From Westiellopsis prolifica IICB1 (lineage in GTDB: Bacteria > Cyanobacteriota > Cyanobacteriia > Cyanobacteriales > Nostocaceae), in assembly GCF_004323185.1 (NCBI RefSeq), contig NZ_NAPS01000002.1, forward strand, positions 2,157,620 through 2,212,033: a stretch of DNA of 54,414 nucleotides. Direction: 5' to 3'. Positions 17,358 to 25,543 of the stretch are shown here, piece by piece. Within the stretch, counting starts at the first letter, position 1; each line of letters opens with the position of its first letter. Below the pieces are notes generated by a model. The model ran no database searches. It was not told the origin of the DNA and saw only the letters and a program-made list of their open reading frames with translations. Position numbers and translations under genes: made by a program.

Positions 17358-20300
17358 TTAAGAGACAACAACAGCAACAGTTTGTAACTCAACTTCTTGT
17401 TGTTCTGCTGCTTCCAGTTGCCGAGTGACAGCAGAGTCATCTTGACTACCAGCAAGTAAACGTGGGGAGTTGTGATCTCCTCGCAAATATCTAGTTGCTA
17501 TCTCCTTTCTACCCTCATTGAACAGGAATGGCAATACAGCACTACTACCGATTACCGCAGTATCAACAAGGTTGATTGGCGAGATTTGCAGCAGACCTTT
17601 GAGTCCAGGTACGATCGCAGCTACAACTTGGAGGGCTAAGGAGCCACCTATCGCCATATTTAAGTATTTGTTCGGCGGTAGTTTTTGCTTGCTGAAGATT
17701 GTATGAGTCTGCGAACGACAGGTAAAGGTATGCAACAGTTGAGCGATTGTCAAACTCATGAACCCGATGGTGCTGGCTTGTGGGCCGAAACCATAACGGC
17801 TGATTCCATACCAGTAGGCTGCTAAGGTGCTAGCAGACAATGCTGCTGATTCTAGAAGGATTCTACCAAAGTCTGAACTTCTAATGATTGGTTCCTTGGG
17901 ATCACGGGGTGGTGTGAGCAACACATCCGGTTCTGGTGCTTCCATTGCTAAGGCTAAAGCTGGGAAGATGTCTGATACCAAATTCACCCACAATAGTTGT
18001 ATGGCTGTCAGGGGATGACCAATACCAGCTGTAGTTGCTGCTAACATCACCATGATTTCGCTGGCGTTGGTAGACAGCAGGTAGTGGACAGATTTGCGGA
18101 TGTTGTTATAAATTGTCCGTCCGTGGCTGACGGCAATAATCATGGTTTCCAGATTATCGTCTTCCAGGATGACGTCTGCAACTTCACGAGCAACATCTGT
18201 ACCAGTATGTCCCATGGCGATCCCGACGTCAGCAGCTTTTAACGCTGGGGCGTCGTTAATACCATCGCCCGTCATTGCCACTACTTTACCGCTACTCTGC
18301 AATGCTTGCACAACTTGCAATTTGTTGGCAGGACTGATTCTGGCAAAAACATGGACGCGATGCAAAAGTCCTTTCATTACCTCTGGTTCGAGGTTGTTCA
18401 GGTGGGTGGAGTCGAGAATTTGCAGTTGTTCGCCTTTGCTCAGATTTAGTTCTTTACCAATGGCGTAAGCTGTTGGGCTTTGATCCCCAGTAATCATGAC
18501 TGTATCGATCCCCGCTTGATGGAAACCTCCCATCAATCCTTGGACGCCATTTCTGATGGGATCGATCATACCGACCAATCCTAGCCAGATTAAATCGCGA
18601 GTATGGATATTTTCGGTGTCATCAAGTTGGTAAGCGGCTCCTAATACCCGCAGCGCCTTACCAGCCATATCATCGTTGTCGTTTTCAATGGCTTGTCTGT
18701 CTGCTTCGGTGAGGGGAACTTTTTCTCCGTTCTGAATTTGCCAATTGCACAGACTGAGAACTTCTGAGGGACTACCTTTGACGGCGATTAGCTTTTGCTT
18801 TTCGTCTGGGGTGGCGTGTAGTGTCGCCATATAATTGCGTTCTTGGGAACGGTGATTGATCTTCAGTCGGGGATAATTGGCTCGCAGACTGGGGACATTC
18901 ACTCCTCCTTTAATCGCAACATCGATCAGAGCATTTTCAGTGGCGGAACCTCTGACGCTGTACTCATCACCTTCTTTTTCAACTTCGCTTTCGTTGCATA
19001 GGGTTAAGACATGAATCAGCTTGAGAAGCTGTTCGTTTTCATAGGGATTAACTGCTTCGTTACCCAAAAGCAATTCGTCAGCAGATGCTTGGATACACTT
19101 GTTATCTGTACACAGTTCTACAACTGTCATCCGGTTAGCGGTGATTGTTCCAGTTTTATCCATGCAGATTGTCTGCACAGAACCCAGGGTTTCTACCGCA
19201 TCCAAACGCCGAATGAGGACGTTGTGTTTCCTCATGTTAGCGATCCCCAAAGCCAGAGTTGTAGTTGCAACTGTGGGTAAACCTTCGGGAACTGCTGCTA
19301 CTGCTAGAGAAATCGATGATTTGAGCATTTGCAGTAAACTATTACCGCGCAGGATGCCAATACCAAAGAATAAGGCACATACTGCACCGGATACCATAAC
19401 TAGCTGGCTACCGGCTCGGTCTAGCTGTTTTTCCATCGGCGTTTCGGGCAATGTGGCCTCACTGACCATCATTTGGATATTGCCCATCTCGGTGTATTTA
19501 CCTGTGGCAACTACTACCGCCGTTCCTTGTCCACCAGTAACTAGGGTTCCCATGTAAACCATGTTGGTGCGATCGCCCAAGGCAATATTTTCACCAACTA
19601 GAGTCTGAGCCGATTTAGTCACGGGCATACTCTCACCAGTCAGTGCCGACTCATCTATACTGAGGTGACGAGCTTCTAAGAGTCTGGCATCTGCTGGTAC
19701 ATAACTACCGGGTTTGAGAATCAGAATATCCCCGATGACGATTTCTTGAGCGCTAATTTCTACAATGTTGCGATCGCGAAGTACAAACGCCGTAGGATTA
19801 ACTAAATTCTTCAGGGAACGAATCACCTTTTCCGAATTGCTTTCTGTGGCGTAACCAATGGCAGCATTGATCACCACCACCCCCATAATTACCACAGCAT
19901 CGACCAAACCCCCGGTAGCAACTGAAACACCAGCCGCTACAGCTAAAAGTCCTACGGGTAAAGATTTAAACTGGTCAATAAACATACTTAACCCGGAGCG
20001 GGGATCAGCTTCCGGTAAAGCATTTGGCCCGTATTTTTTCAGCTTTTGTTCTGCTTTCTTGGTTGTTAATCCTGATTCTTGGGAAGTTTTTAACTCCGTA
20101 ATGACTGCATCAGTGTCTTTCAGATGCCAAGTAGCTATTTGTTGTTGATGAGTATTAGCTGTCAGCTGATTGGATTTTTTGTTGCTTGCAGGTAATTTTT
20201 TCGCCTTTTTCGGAAATCGGTTGATTTTTTTTGTTGCCCCGACTATAGAGTGCTGACTTTGTTTAGCATACTCTATAACCAGGCGTTCAATCTGTGCAGC

Positions 20301-20537
20301 AAGCGCTAAAACACTATGTTCTGGTTGGTAGAGTACCAGAACATTACCACTAGAGGGATTGGCATTTACTTGTGTAATACCCTGCACCTCTGACAACTTT
20401 AACTCTAGGTATTTCTTGAAAGCTTCCGAGCCTTGCAACCCATTGATCTTATACCTAGCCCTCCCCTCTACAGCAGTATGCAATGCACGCACAAAAGCAC
20501 CCCGACTGCGACGAGAGATGTTGCAGTGATTGTTCAT
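17358..20537 (-). CDS. P-type cation-transporting ATPase (P2-like) with HMA-like N-domain
   Basis: A 1059-residue membrane pump driven by ATP. Motifs in order: TGES at 300-303 (actuator), PEGLP at 417-421 in the ion-binding helix, phosphorylated DKTGT at 460-464, and GDGINDAPALKAADVGIAMG in the hinge, followed by a C-terminal helix bundle. PEGLP points to the P2 (Ca2+/Na+-type) class. Unusually, residues 25-95 resemble a heavy-metal-associated domain fold (ARYKINGL ... GITQVNANPSSGNVLVLY) but lack CxxC. A long basic linker (101-122) joins it to the pump. Transported ion is not assignable. It is monocistronic, upstream of metK. Confidence 0.85.
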   Translation of the reverse strand: MNNHCNISRRSRGAFVRALHTAVEGRARYKINGLQGSEAFKKYLELKLSEVQGITQVNANPSSGNVLVLYQPEHSVLALAAQIERLVIEYAKQSQHSIVGATKKINRFPKKAKKLPASNKKSNQLTANTHQQQIATWHLKDTDAVITELKTSQESGLTTKKAEQKLKKYGPNALPEADPRSGLSMFIDQFKSLPVGLLAVAAGVSVATGGLVDAVVIMGVVVINAAIGYATESNSEKVIRSLKNLVNPTAFVLRDRNIVEISAQEIVIGDILILKPGSYVPADARLLEARHLSIDESALTGESMPVTKSAQTLVGENIALGDRTNMVYMGTLVTGGQGTAVVVATGKYTEMGNIQMMVSEATLPETPMEKQLDRAGSQLVMVSGAVCALFFGIGILRGNSLLQMLKSSISLAVAAVPEGLPTVATTTLALGIANMRKHNVLIRRLDAVETLGSVQTICMDKTGTITANRMTVVELCTDNKCIQASADELLLGNEAVNPYENEQLLKLIHVLTLCNESEVEKEGDEYSVRGSATENALIDVAIKGGVNVPSLRANYPRLKINHRSQERNYMATLHATPDEKQKLIAVKGSPSEVLSLCNWQIQNGEKVPLTEADRQAIENDNDDMAGKALRVLGAAYQLDDTENIHTRDLIWLGLVGMIDPIRNGVQGLMGGFHQAGIDTVMITGDQSPTAYAIGKELNLSKGEQLQILDSTHLNNLEPEVMKGLLHRVHVFARISPANKLQVVQALQSSGKVVAMTGDGINDAPALKAADVGIAMGHTGTDVAREVADVILEDDNLETMIIAVSHGRTIYNNIRKSVHYLLSTNASEIMVMLAATTAGIGHPLTAIQLLWVNLVSDIFPALALAMEAPEPDVLLTPPRDPKEPIIRSSDFGRILLESAALSASTLAAYWYGISRYGFGPQASTIGFMSLTIAQLLHTFTCRSQTHTIFSKQKLPPNKYLNMAIGGSLALQVVAAIVPGLKGLLQISPINLVDTAVIGSSAVLPFLFNEGRKEIATRYLRGDHNSPRLLAGSQDDSAVTRQLEAAEQQEVELQTVAVVVS

Positions 20538-20763
20538 TTCTTCATTCAGTTGTGAGAAAAACTACTTCACTTAGGATTTCTAATTGTAATCTTTATTCTA
20601 CTCTTAACCTCCTTTTAATGCAAAAAATTAACTAACTTTATTGATTCTGGAACTCAATTAACCTAGAAAGTGCTGTTTAAGGACATTTATTTTGTAAACA
20701 AAGATTAATCTCAACTATTACTTTGTGTCTGGTTGGAAAAAGGGGATTGGGGATTTAAAGTCT

Positions 20764-20796
20764 AGATCCCCGACTTCTTAAAGAAGTGGGGGATCT
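20764..20796. repeat. REP-like hairpin AGATCCCCGACTTCT, copy 1
   Basis: A 15-bp stem (AGATCCCCGACTTCT with AGAAGTGGGGGATCT, one mismatch) with a 3-nt loop. It lies just past the stop of the creatininase gene, where it could act as a terminator. Relatives occur at 35347-35375 inside a longer palindrome and at 37123-37155. Confidence 0.8.
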
Positions 20797-20822
20797 TGGA
20801 TGGTGTATTTTTGATTCTCTTG

Positions 20823-21641
20823 TTATGGAGCTAGTTGAAATTTGTAGATGTCTTTGATAGTTTGTACCCAACCATCGGCTAATGATTCCCAGATGCGATC
20901 GCCTTTTTCTTTTGTTGCTGTGCTTGGATCTCCGAGTACGCCACTTTGGGATAAGTCTTTTGTTGCCCAAGCAAAGGGTAACTTTCCTTCCATGCTCAGA
21001 ACGCTATCTGTGGGTAGATTTTGCGGATACTCAGTAACTGCGTTTGCCATTTTTACTTGTTCGGGTAAAATTGCTAACATCAAAGAAGTTTCTGCATCTC
21101 CAGCGTGAATACCGAATTCTAATTCTTTGGGTGTGAGCAATTCTTTGGCTATGTTTGGTACTCGCCAAGTAAATAAAGGAAAAATCCAAAACTCATTATA
21201 TTTAATATGTAAATCTCTAGCGACTATTTCTATAATTTGCGGTTGTCCACCATGAGAATTCATAAATACTAATTTCCGAAAACCTGCCCGATAAATGCTT
21301 TCGCCAACTTCCATCAAGAAAGAAATTAGTGTTTGGGAACTTAGGGTAATAGTACCGGGGAAATGCCAATGTTCGTTTGATTTGCCGTAATAAATATTAG
21401 GTAAGGCGTAGGCTGGAATATCGGCATCTAATTTAGATAATGCTTTGCCTAAAACGGCTATACTAATTGCGGAATCGACAATTAATGGTAAGTGCAAACC
21501 ATGTTGTTCAATTGCACCAATGGGTTGAATGATGACAACATTTTGTTTCTCTGGCATGTTTTCAATATCTTGCCAAGTAAGATAGGGAAAAAATCTGGAT
21601 GGGGGAATGAAGGAATTTAGCATAAATTGGTAAATTATCAT
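20823..21641 (-). CDS. Creatininase family amidohydrolase
   Basis: A 272-residue metal-dependent hydrolase of the creatininase/formamide hydrolase superfamily. The metal-binding motifs are GAIEQHGLHLPL with E45 and H47, D56, NSHGGQPQ near 129, and HAGDAETSLM. Members open cyclic amides or deformylate pterin/flavin intermediates; substrate cannot be told here. Start could be ATG 21641 or ATG 21623 (MLNSFIPP); neither has a strong ribosome site. The gene ends close to a REP-like hairpin. Confidence 0.85.
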   Translation of the reverse strand: MIIYQFMLNSFIPPSRFFPYLTWQDIENMPEKQNVVIIQPIGAIEQHGLHLPLIVDSAISIAVLGKALSKLDADIPAYALPNIYYGKSNEHWHFPGTITLSSQTLISFLMEVGESIYRAGFRKLVFMNSHGGQPQIIEIVARDLHIKYNEFWIFPLFTWRVPNIAKELLTPKELEFGIHAGDAETSLMLAILPEQVKMANAVTEYPQNLPTDSVLSMEGKLPFAWATKDLSQSGVLGDPSTATKEKGDRIWESLADGWVQTIKDIYKFQLAP

Positions 21642-21642
21642 T

Positions 21643-21698
21643 GGTAGAGACGCGATTAATCGCGTCTGTACAATAGGATTAATCGCGTCTGTACAATA
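21643..21698. repeat. GACGCG palindrome duplicated in tandem
   Basis: The palindrome GACGCGATTAATCGCGTC is followed by a repeat of its right half plus GTACAATA, so that aatcgcgtctgtacaata appears twice. It directly abuts the MITE at 21699. Confidence 0.65.
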
Positions 21699-21793
21699 CA
21701 GGACTTACGCAAAACATAACGCGCATTTGCGGTAATTCATGAATTACCGCTACGCAAGAATAAGGTTTTCTGTCACATGTTGCGTAAGTCCTG
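21699..21793. mobile_element. MITE, CAGGACTTACGCA family, copy B (95 bp)
   Basis: Inverted ends CAGGACTTACGCAA and TTGCGTAAGTCCTG; perfect 5-bp target duplication CAATA at 21694-21698 and 21794-21798. The interior contains the hairpin GCGGTAATTCATGAATTACC. It is nearly identical to copy C at 22470 in inverted orientation, apart from paired changes in the hairpin arms. It lies just past the Uma2 stop. Confidence 0.9.
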
Positions 21794-21799
21794 CAATAG

Positions 21800-22450
21800 T
21801 CATTGGTCATTTGTTATTTGTATTTCAAATTCTTCCAAAGCTTGGAGATTTCCTACTTGCCAAGCGCGTTCTACTAAAGCAGGAATAATTTGTGTGAGTG
21901 GGATATTTTCAAAATGGGGACTGGTATCAGATCTTAGATAAATTCCTTGACTCAGCACATAAATTGTAAATTTACCACTGTCATAAACCCAGACTTCTGG
22001 GACACCAATTGCTCGATAAGCTTCAAGAGTAGTTTTAGAAGTTACATCTATTTCTATTGCTAAATCTGGTGGTGGGTCTTCCGGTTGCAGGCGGCGACGT
22101 CCTATCATGCGTTGATAATTCTGAATATAAAAGCAAGCATCTGGTTCTACTCCTGCGGTTCCTTCTTTTTTAAAAGTGGTAGAACCAAAAGGTTGAAATT
22201 TAATACCCTGAGCCTTCAATAACGTTTTAACAATATCAGAAAGGAGGTCTCTGGGAATTTCATGTTCGGGTAAAGGAACCATCATTTCTAGAGTATTTTT
22301 GCTATAGGCTATTCTTGCACTTCGTTTTTCTCCTAATTCGTGCAAAATTGACTCAAATTCTTGCCAACTCACATTGGGAATGGTAATTGTGCTACCAGGA
22401 GCAAGTTGCATTTGGCTAACAGGTTTGACAACGGGAGTGACAACAGTCAT
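21800..22450 (-). CDS. Uma2 family endonuclease-like protein (DUF820)
   Basis: A 216-residue PD-(D/E)xK-fold protein of the Uma2 family, which is greatly expanded in cyanobacteria. Likely active-site segments are VEPDACFYI and PPDLAIEIDVTSKT, followed by YRAIGVPEVWVYD. No biological target is established for the family. ATG 22450 is chosen because the upstream in-frame extension to 22483 runs into the terminal repeat of a MITE. The gene is bracketed by two inverted copies of that MITE (21699-21793 and 22470-22564). Confidence 0.85.
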   Translation of the reverse strand: MTVVTPVVKPVSQMQLAPGSTITIPNVSWQEFESILHELGEKRSARIAYSKNTLEMMVPLPEHEIPRDLLSDIVKTLLKAQGIKFQPFGSTTFKKEGTAGVEPDACFYIQNYQRMIGRRRLQPEDPPPDLAIEIDVTSKTTLEAYRAIGVPEVWVYDSGKFTIYVLSQGIYLRSDTSPHFENIPLTQIIPALVERAWQVGNLQALEEFEIQITNDQ

Positions 22451-22469
22451 AACGCTGATGTTTGAGAGA

Positions 22470-22564
22470 CAGGACTTACGCAAGATGTGACCGAAAACCT
22501 TATTCTTGCGTAGAGGTAATTCATGAATTACCTCTAATGCGCGTTATGTTTTGCGTAAGTCCTG
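22470..22564. mobile_element. MITE, CAGGACTTACGCA family, copy C (95 bp)
   Basis: Same ends and length as copy B, in the opposite orientation, with a perfect 5-bp duplication AGAGA at 22465-22469 and 22565-22569. The internal hairpin is GAGGTAATTCATGAATTACC-TC where copy B has GCGG/CCGC; both arms changed together, so the stem is preserved. A lone right end, TTGCGTAAGTCCT, lies nearby at about 22619-22631. Confidence 0.9.
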
Positions 22565-22638
22565 AGAGAGTCTTCTAACTAATGTAATTCACTCTGCAAA
22601 ATAGGTTGAGTGTGACACTTGCGTAAGTCCTAATAAAG

Positions 22639-22833
22639 AACATCGCGACATTTGTGGCTAACGTCGCGATGTTTGTGGCTAACGTCGCGACATTTGTGGC
22701 TAACGTCACGACGTTTGTGGCTAACGTCGCGACGTTTGTGGCTAACGTCGCGACGTTCATAAAGAACATCACGACGTTTGTGGCTAACGTCGCGACGTTC
22801 TTTATGAATGAAACGACATTCGTCACAAACGTC
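22639..22833. repeat. 21-bp array: palindromic 14-mer plus 7-bp spacer
   Basis: Nine consecutive 21-bp units plus a decayed tenth. Each unit is a version of the perfect palindrome AACGTCGCGACGTT followed by a 7-bp spacer. The spacer is TGTGGCT in six units and CATAAAG, CTTTATG or CGTCACA in the others. CATAAAG and CTTTATG are reverse complements, and an AATAAAG precedes unit 1. Both strands are open as heptapeptide repeats (FVANVAT; TLATNVA), a consequence of the 21-bp period. It ends about 105 bp before the CRISPR array. Confidence 0.85.
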
Positions 22834-22938
22834 AAAGCGATGGTGCAAAGCAGCTGCTACGCGATCGCAAATCACAATTAAATTTATCGCGGTTCTTAGT
22901 CAGAGCAAACGCAGCTTAAAGTATCACCAAATCAATTG

Positions 22939-23356
22939 GTTTCCGTCCCCGTTAGGGGTGAAGGTAGTCTACGACCTCGACCGTTCACATGACGAATGGC
23001 AAGTTTGAGTCTCACTCGGTTTCCGTCCCCGTTAGGGGTGAAGGTAGTCTACGACGTCGAGGAGGTGCTCGGTGCATCAGGGGAGGTAGAGTTTCCGTCC
23101 CCGTTAGGGGTGAAGGTAGTCTACGACCCGAACTCGTGTCGTATCTCGGCTCTCGAACGGTTCTGTTTCCGTCCCCGTTAGGGGTGAAGGTAGTCTACGA
23201 CTCATAGGGAGTATGATGCGGCTCACGCTCTAATTGTTCTCGTGTTTCCGTCCCCGTTAGGGGTGAAGGTAGTCTACGACGGAGGTAACTTTATTTTTAC
23301 CTACTATCTTCTCTTTAAAGTTTCCGTCCCCGTTAGGGGTGAAGGTAGTCTACGAC
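22939..23356 (-). CRISPR. CRISPR array 1, six 37-bp repeats, five spacers
   Basis: Identical 37-bp repeats at 22939-22975, 23019-23055, 23091-23127, 23165-23201, 23244-23280 and 23320-23356. On the plus strand they begin GTTTCCGTCCCC and end GTCTACGAC. Spacers are 43, 35, 37, 42 and 39 bp. Read on the minus strand the repeat ends GGGGACGGAAAC with a CCCCTAACGGGG stem, so the 8-nt handle would be ACGGAAAC, a form usual for type III-like systems. The minus direction also matches cas2 and cas1, placing the newest spacer at 23281-23319. Variable spacer length fits a type III-like array. No effector genes are adjacent. Confidence 0.97.
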
Positions 23357-23685
23357 CCTACCCTGTGGAAACTCTTGCTATATTTAGTTTTCAAGGTGCA
23401 GTTGCGCCAACGTACGGAAGCAGCGATGTAACCTAGTTGTACAGTACACATCTCAAAAAACATTTAGCGCCAAAAATTACTTTCAGCTTTCATATTACAG
23501 CAAAACAGCCACGAGTCAAACTAAAAAATCTAACTTTTCTTTGATTTATAAACTTTGGCTCATTCATAGTTCTGAATCCTCACTGCGTCATTTTCACGCT
23601 TCTCTTTACAATTGGTTACATTCGTGAAAAAGTAGATATGCAGGCAGTTTCAGCCTTCATATCCCCGTTAATTTCCAAACTCTAG
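23357..23685 (-). promoter_or_regulatory. Probable CRISPR leader between cas2 and array 1
   Basis: An AT-rich, gene-free 330 bp between the cas2 stop and the first (leader-proximal) repeat. It is the expected position for a leader if the array is transcribed leftward. No conserved leader motif was verified. Confidence 0.55.
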
Positions 23686-23688
23686 TCT

Positions 23689-23973
23689 TTACAAAATTAA
23701 ATAATCTGGGACTTCGTATGGTGCGGCACTACCATATACTCGCACCTGCTGTTTTGCCGTTGCATCAAGGGGATAAACGCGCAGATTATCCTCGCTAAGT
23801 TTGAGTAAAGGTAGCCAGCGCATTACTAAAAGATGGCTCAAAATATTTGTATCCAACGGACATTCAAACACCGAATATTGAACACGCTGACAATTTTGTT
23901 CCAAGAGTTTTGCTAACTTATGACGACGTTTGTCATCAGCGATGTCATAGCAAACCAACCACAGTTTAGTCAT
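23689..23973 (-). CDS. cas2: CRISPR-associated endoribonuclease/adaptation protein Cas2
   Basis: A 94-residue ferredoxin-fold protein with WLVCYDIADDKRRHKLAKLL at the N-terminus (the conserved Asp of strand 1 is D10) and QYSVFECPLD, both diagnostic of Cas2. It forms the structural core of the Cas1-Cas2 integrase that inserts new spacers. It is separated from cas1 by a TnpB element on the same strand; ordinarily the two genes are adjacent. Length and motifs are intact, so adaptation could still work if both genes are expressed. Confidence 0.95.
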   Translation of the reverse strand: MTKLWLVCYDIADDKRRHKLAKLLEQNCQRVQYSVFECPLDTNILSHLLVMRWLPLLKLSEDNLRVYPLDATAKQQVRVYGSAAPYEVPDYLIL

Positions 23974-24000
23974 TTGATTACAAACGCCTCATACTGTGAC

Positions 24001-24040
24001 GTACCCGTCGCTGACTCTTCGAGTACAGCGCGGGCTTCTC
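24001..24040 (-). mobile_element. Right-end hairpin of the TnpB element / omegaRNA 3' region
   Basis: Minus-strand sequence starting AGAAGCCCGCGCTGTACTCG and running through AGCGACGGGTAC directly follows the tnpB stop. Such structured ends are typical of IS200/IS605-group TnpB elements and overlap the guide (omega) RNA. A related segment lies at 25508-25543. Confidence 0.65.
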
Positions 24041-25223
24041 AATGACTCCTCTTTGAGGACATTAATTGAGCTTTAAGACCGTGCGTCCCACGGTTCTTTA
24101 TGTTTATAGCCGCGTTCAAATCCCTGCACAAACTTATATGACAAACAGGACAATTGTGCATTCTTTGAGATAGCGGCTTTTTGACTTTGTGTCCACAACT
24201 AGAACATTCTTGGCTTGTGCCGTTTGGATTAACAGCTATTACCTTCAAACCAGCATTTTCGGCTTTGTTTGAAAGTATTGATACAAACTGACCCCATCCA
24301 GCATCATTAATACTTTTTGCCAGTCTTGTTTTAACTAGTCCTTTGATATTCAATTTTTCAACAGCAACAACATCATACTTATTAAGCAACGCTTTAGCTG
24401 TTTTAAAGTGAAAATCTTTGCGAGTATCAGCAACCTTTTTATGCTGTTTCCCCAGTTTTTGAATAGCCTTTCTACGACGATTAGAACCTTTTTTACGCCT
24501 TGATACTCTACGTTGTGCTGACTTTAACTTACGTTCAGCTTTGCGTAAATGCTTCGGTGCGGCAATCCTAGTATTGTCAGAAGCGACATAAAAATCAATT
24601 AAACCAACATCAATCCCAACAATGTTATCAGGGTTAAAGTCAGGTTTAATCGTGGGAACCGTTTTGTCATCAAGACTTAGGGTTACATAGTACCCGCCTG
24701 CTTTTTTGGTAACAGATACAGTTTTAATGTCAAATCCATCAGGTATTGGACGGTGGACAATTACTTTGATATCCCCAATTTTTGACAACGTAATTTTGTT
24801 GTTAACAAAGTGATGCTGTTTGAATTGGGTATAAGTAAAAGTTTTGTACTGCCCTTTACCCTTAAATCTTGGTTTACCTGACTTCTTACCGTTAATATCA
24901 CCCTTTAACCATCTATCAAAAGCTAGTTCAACTTTTTTAGAGACTTCTTGCAATACTTGAGAGTGAATATCTTTGTACCAAGGTCTATCTACTTTGAGTT
25001 GAACCAAAGATGCCTTTTGGTTGTAGTAATTAGGTTGTTCTTTTAGCTCTGGTAGATGGCAAATTAACGGGCATCTATCAATAGGGCAACGATTCATTTC
25101 ATACCAGTCAAACCTTTGGGCAAGCAAATAGTTGTATTGACAACGCAACATTTCTAGCGTCTTATCAATCTTCTCTGCTTGCTCTTTAGTAGGTTTGATT
25201 TTGTACTGGTATGAAGTTTTCAT
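24039..25223 (-). CDS. tnpB: RNA-guided nuclease TnpB of an IS200/IS605-group element
   Basis: A 394-residue TnpB. The N-terminal helix-turn-helix (YQYKIKPTKEQAEKID) is followed by the RuvC core with D205 (IVGIDVG), E289 (VAVEKLN) and D368 (CRDLNAAINI), and a zinc finger with C340, C343, C358 and C361. All catalytic residues are present. TnpB cuts the donor site under omegaRNA guidance and so helps retain the element. No tnpA transposase gene accompanies it, so mobility would need TnpA in trans. It is inserted between cas1 and cas2 in the same direction. Confidence 0.96.
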   Translation of the reverse strand: MKTSYQYKIKPTKEQAEKIDKTLEMLRCQYNYLLAQRFDWYEMNRCPIDRCPLICHLPELKEQPNYYNQKASLVQLKVDRPWYKDIHSQVLQEVSKKVELAFDRWLKGDINGKKSGKPRFKGKGQYKTFTYTQFKQHHFVNNKITLSKIGDIKVIVHRPIPDGFDIKTVSVTKKAGGYYVTLSLDDKTVPTIKPDFNPDNIVGIDVGLIDFYVASDNTRIAAPKHLRKAERKLKSAQRRVSRRKKGSNRRRKAIQKLGKQHKKVADTRKDFHFKTAKALLNKYDVVAVEKLNIKGLVKTRLAKSINDAGWGQFVSILSNKAENAGLKVIAVNPNGTSQECSSCGHKVKKPLSQRMHNCPVCHISLCRDLNAAINIKNRGTHGLKAQLMSSKRSH

Positions 25224-25289
25224 TACTTTATTTTTGTTATCGACCTATGTTTAGGATCACATAAATGTAACGACGTTGTACTGGCAATC

Positions 25290-25460
25290 ATGAAAAACAA
25301 AACATTAAATTTAAGAATATCTGAGCGCAGATTAAATAAATTACGATTATATGCAAGTCAAAGCGATAAAACTATGACTCATGTAATTGAAGACTTTATC
25401 GATTCACTCAAAGTTAAAAATGGCGATTCCTCATCGACCCACTGTCCTGTCAAGGAATAG
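25290..25460 (+). CDS. Small ribbon-helix-helix-like protein, divergent from tnpB
   Basis: A 56-residue frame too short for many gene finders. It begins MKNKTLNLRISERRLNKLRL and continues YASQSDKTMTHVIEDFIDSL. The pattern of a short beta strand (LNLRIS) then two helices with a Ser/Thr-capped turn (SDKTMTHVIEDFI) is that of RHH/CopG-type DNA-binding proteins. It is divergent from tnpB with a 66-bp gap that could hold both promoters. Such a protein could repress tnpB or the omegaRNA. Fold call is from pattern only. Confidence 0.65.
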   Translation: MKNKTLNLRISERRLNKLRLYASQSDKTMTHVIEDFIDSLKVKNGDSSSTHCPVKE

Positions 25461-25507
25461 CGGATTAATTTGATTGTGGGTCAATTCGTCATCGTCCAAA
25501 AATTCAT

Positions 25508-25543
25508 CCCGACGCTCAACTAAGCGTTAGAGCGCGGGGCTTC
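25508..25543 (-). mobile_element. Left boundary or second TnpB-type end next to cas1
   Basis: On the minus strand AGAAGCCCCGCGCTCTAACG followed by AGCGTCGGGAT aligns closely with the right end at 24001-24040 (shared AGAAGCCC-GCGCT, AGCG-CGGG). It overlaps the last codons of cas1, which ends in the residues RSPAL. It is either the left end of the present element or the relic of another one. Confidence 0.5.

Noticed and set aside
19099-19557. 152-codon plus-strand frame inside the P-type ATPase gene
   Set aside because: It is a shadow frame antisense to a well-conserved pump core with intact motifs.
22575-22881. Open frames on both strands coding heptapeptide repeats (TLATNVA, FVANVAT)
   Set aside because: They follow from a 21-bp repeat period without stops; all frames in the array are repetitive and no ribosome site or family is seen.
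22989-23436. Plus-strand frames containing FPSPLGVKVVYD repeats
   Set aside because: These are translations of the CRISPR repeats of array 1.
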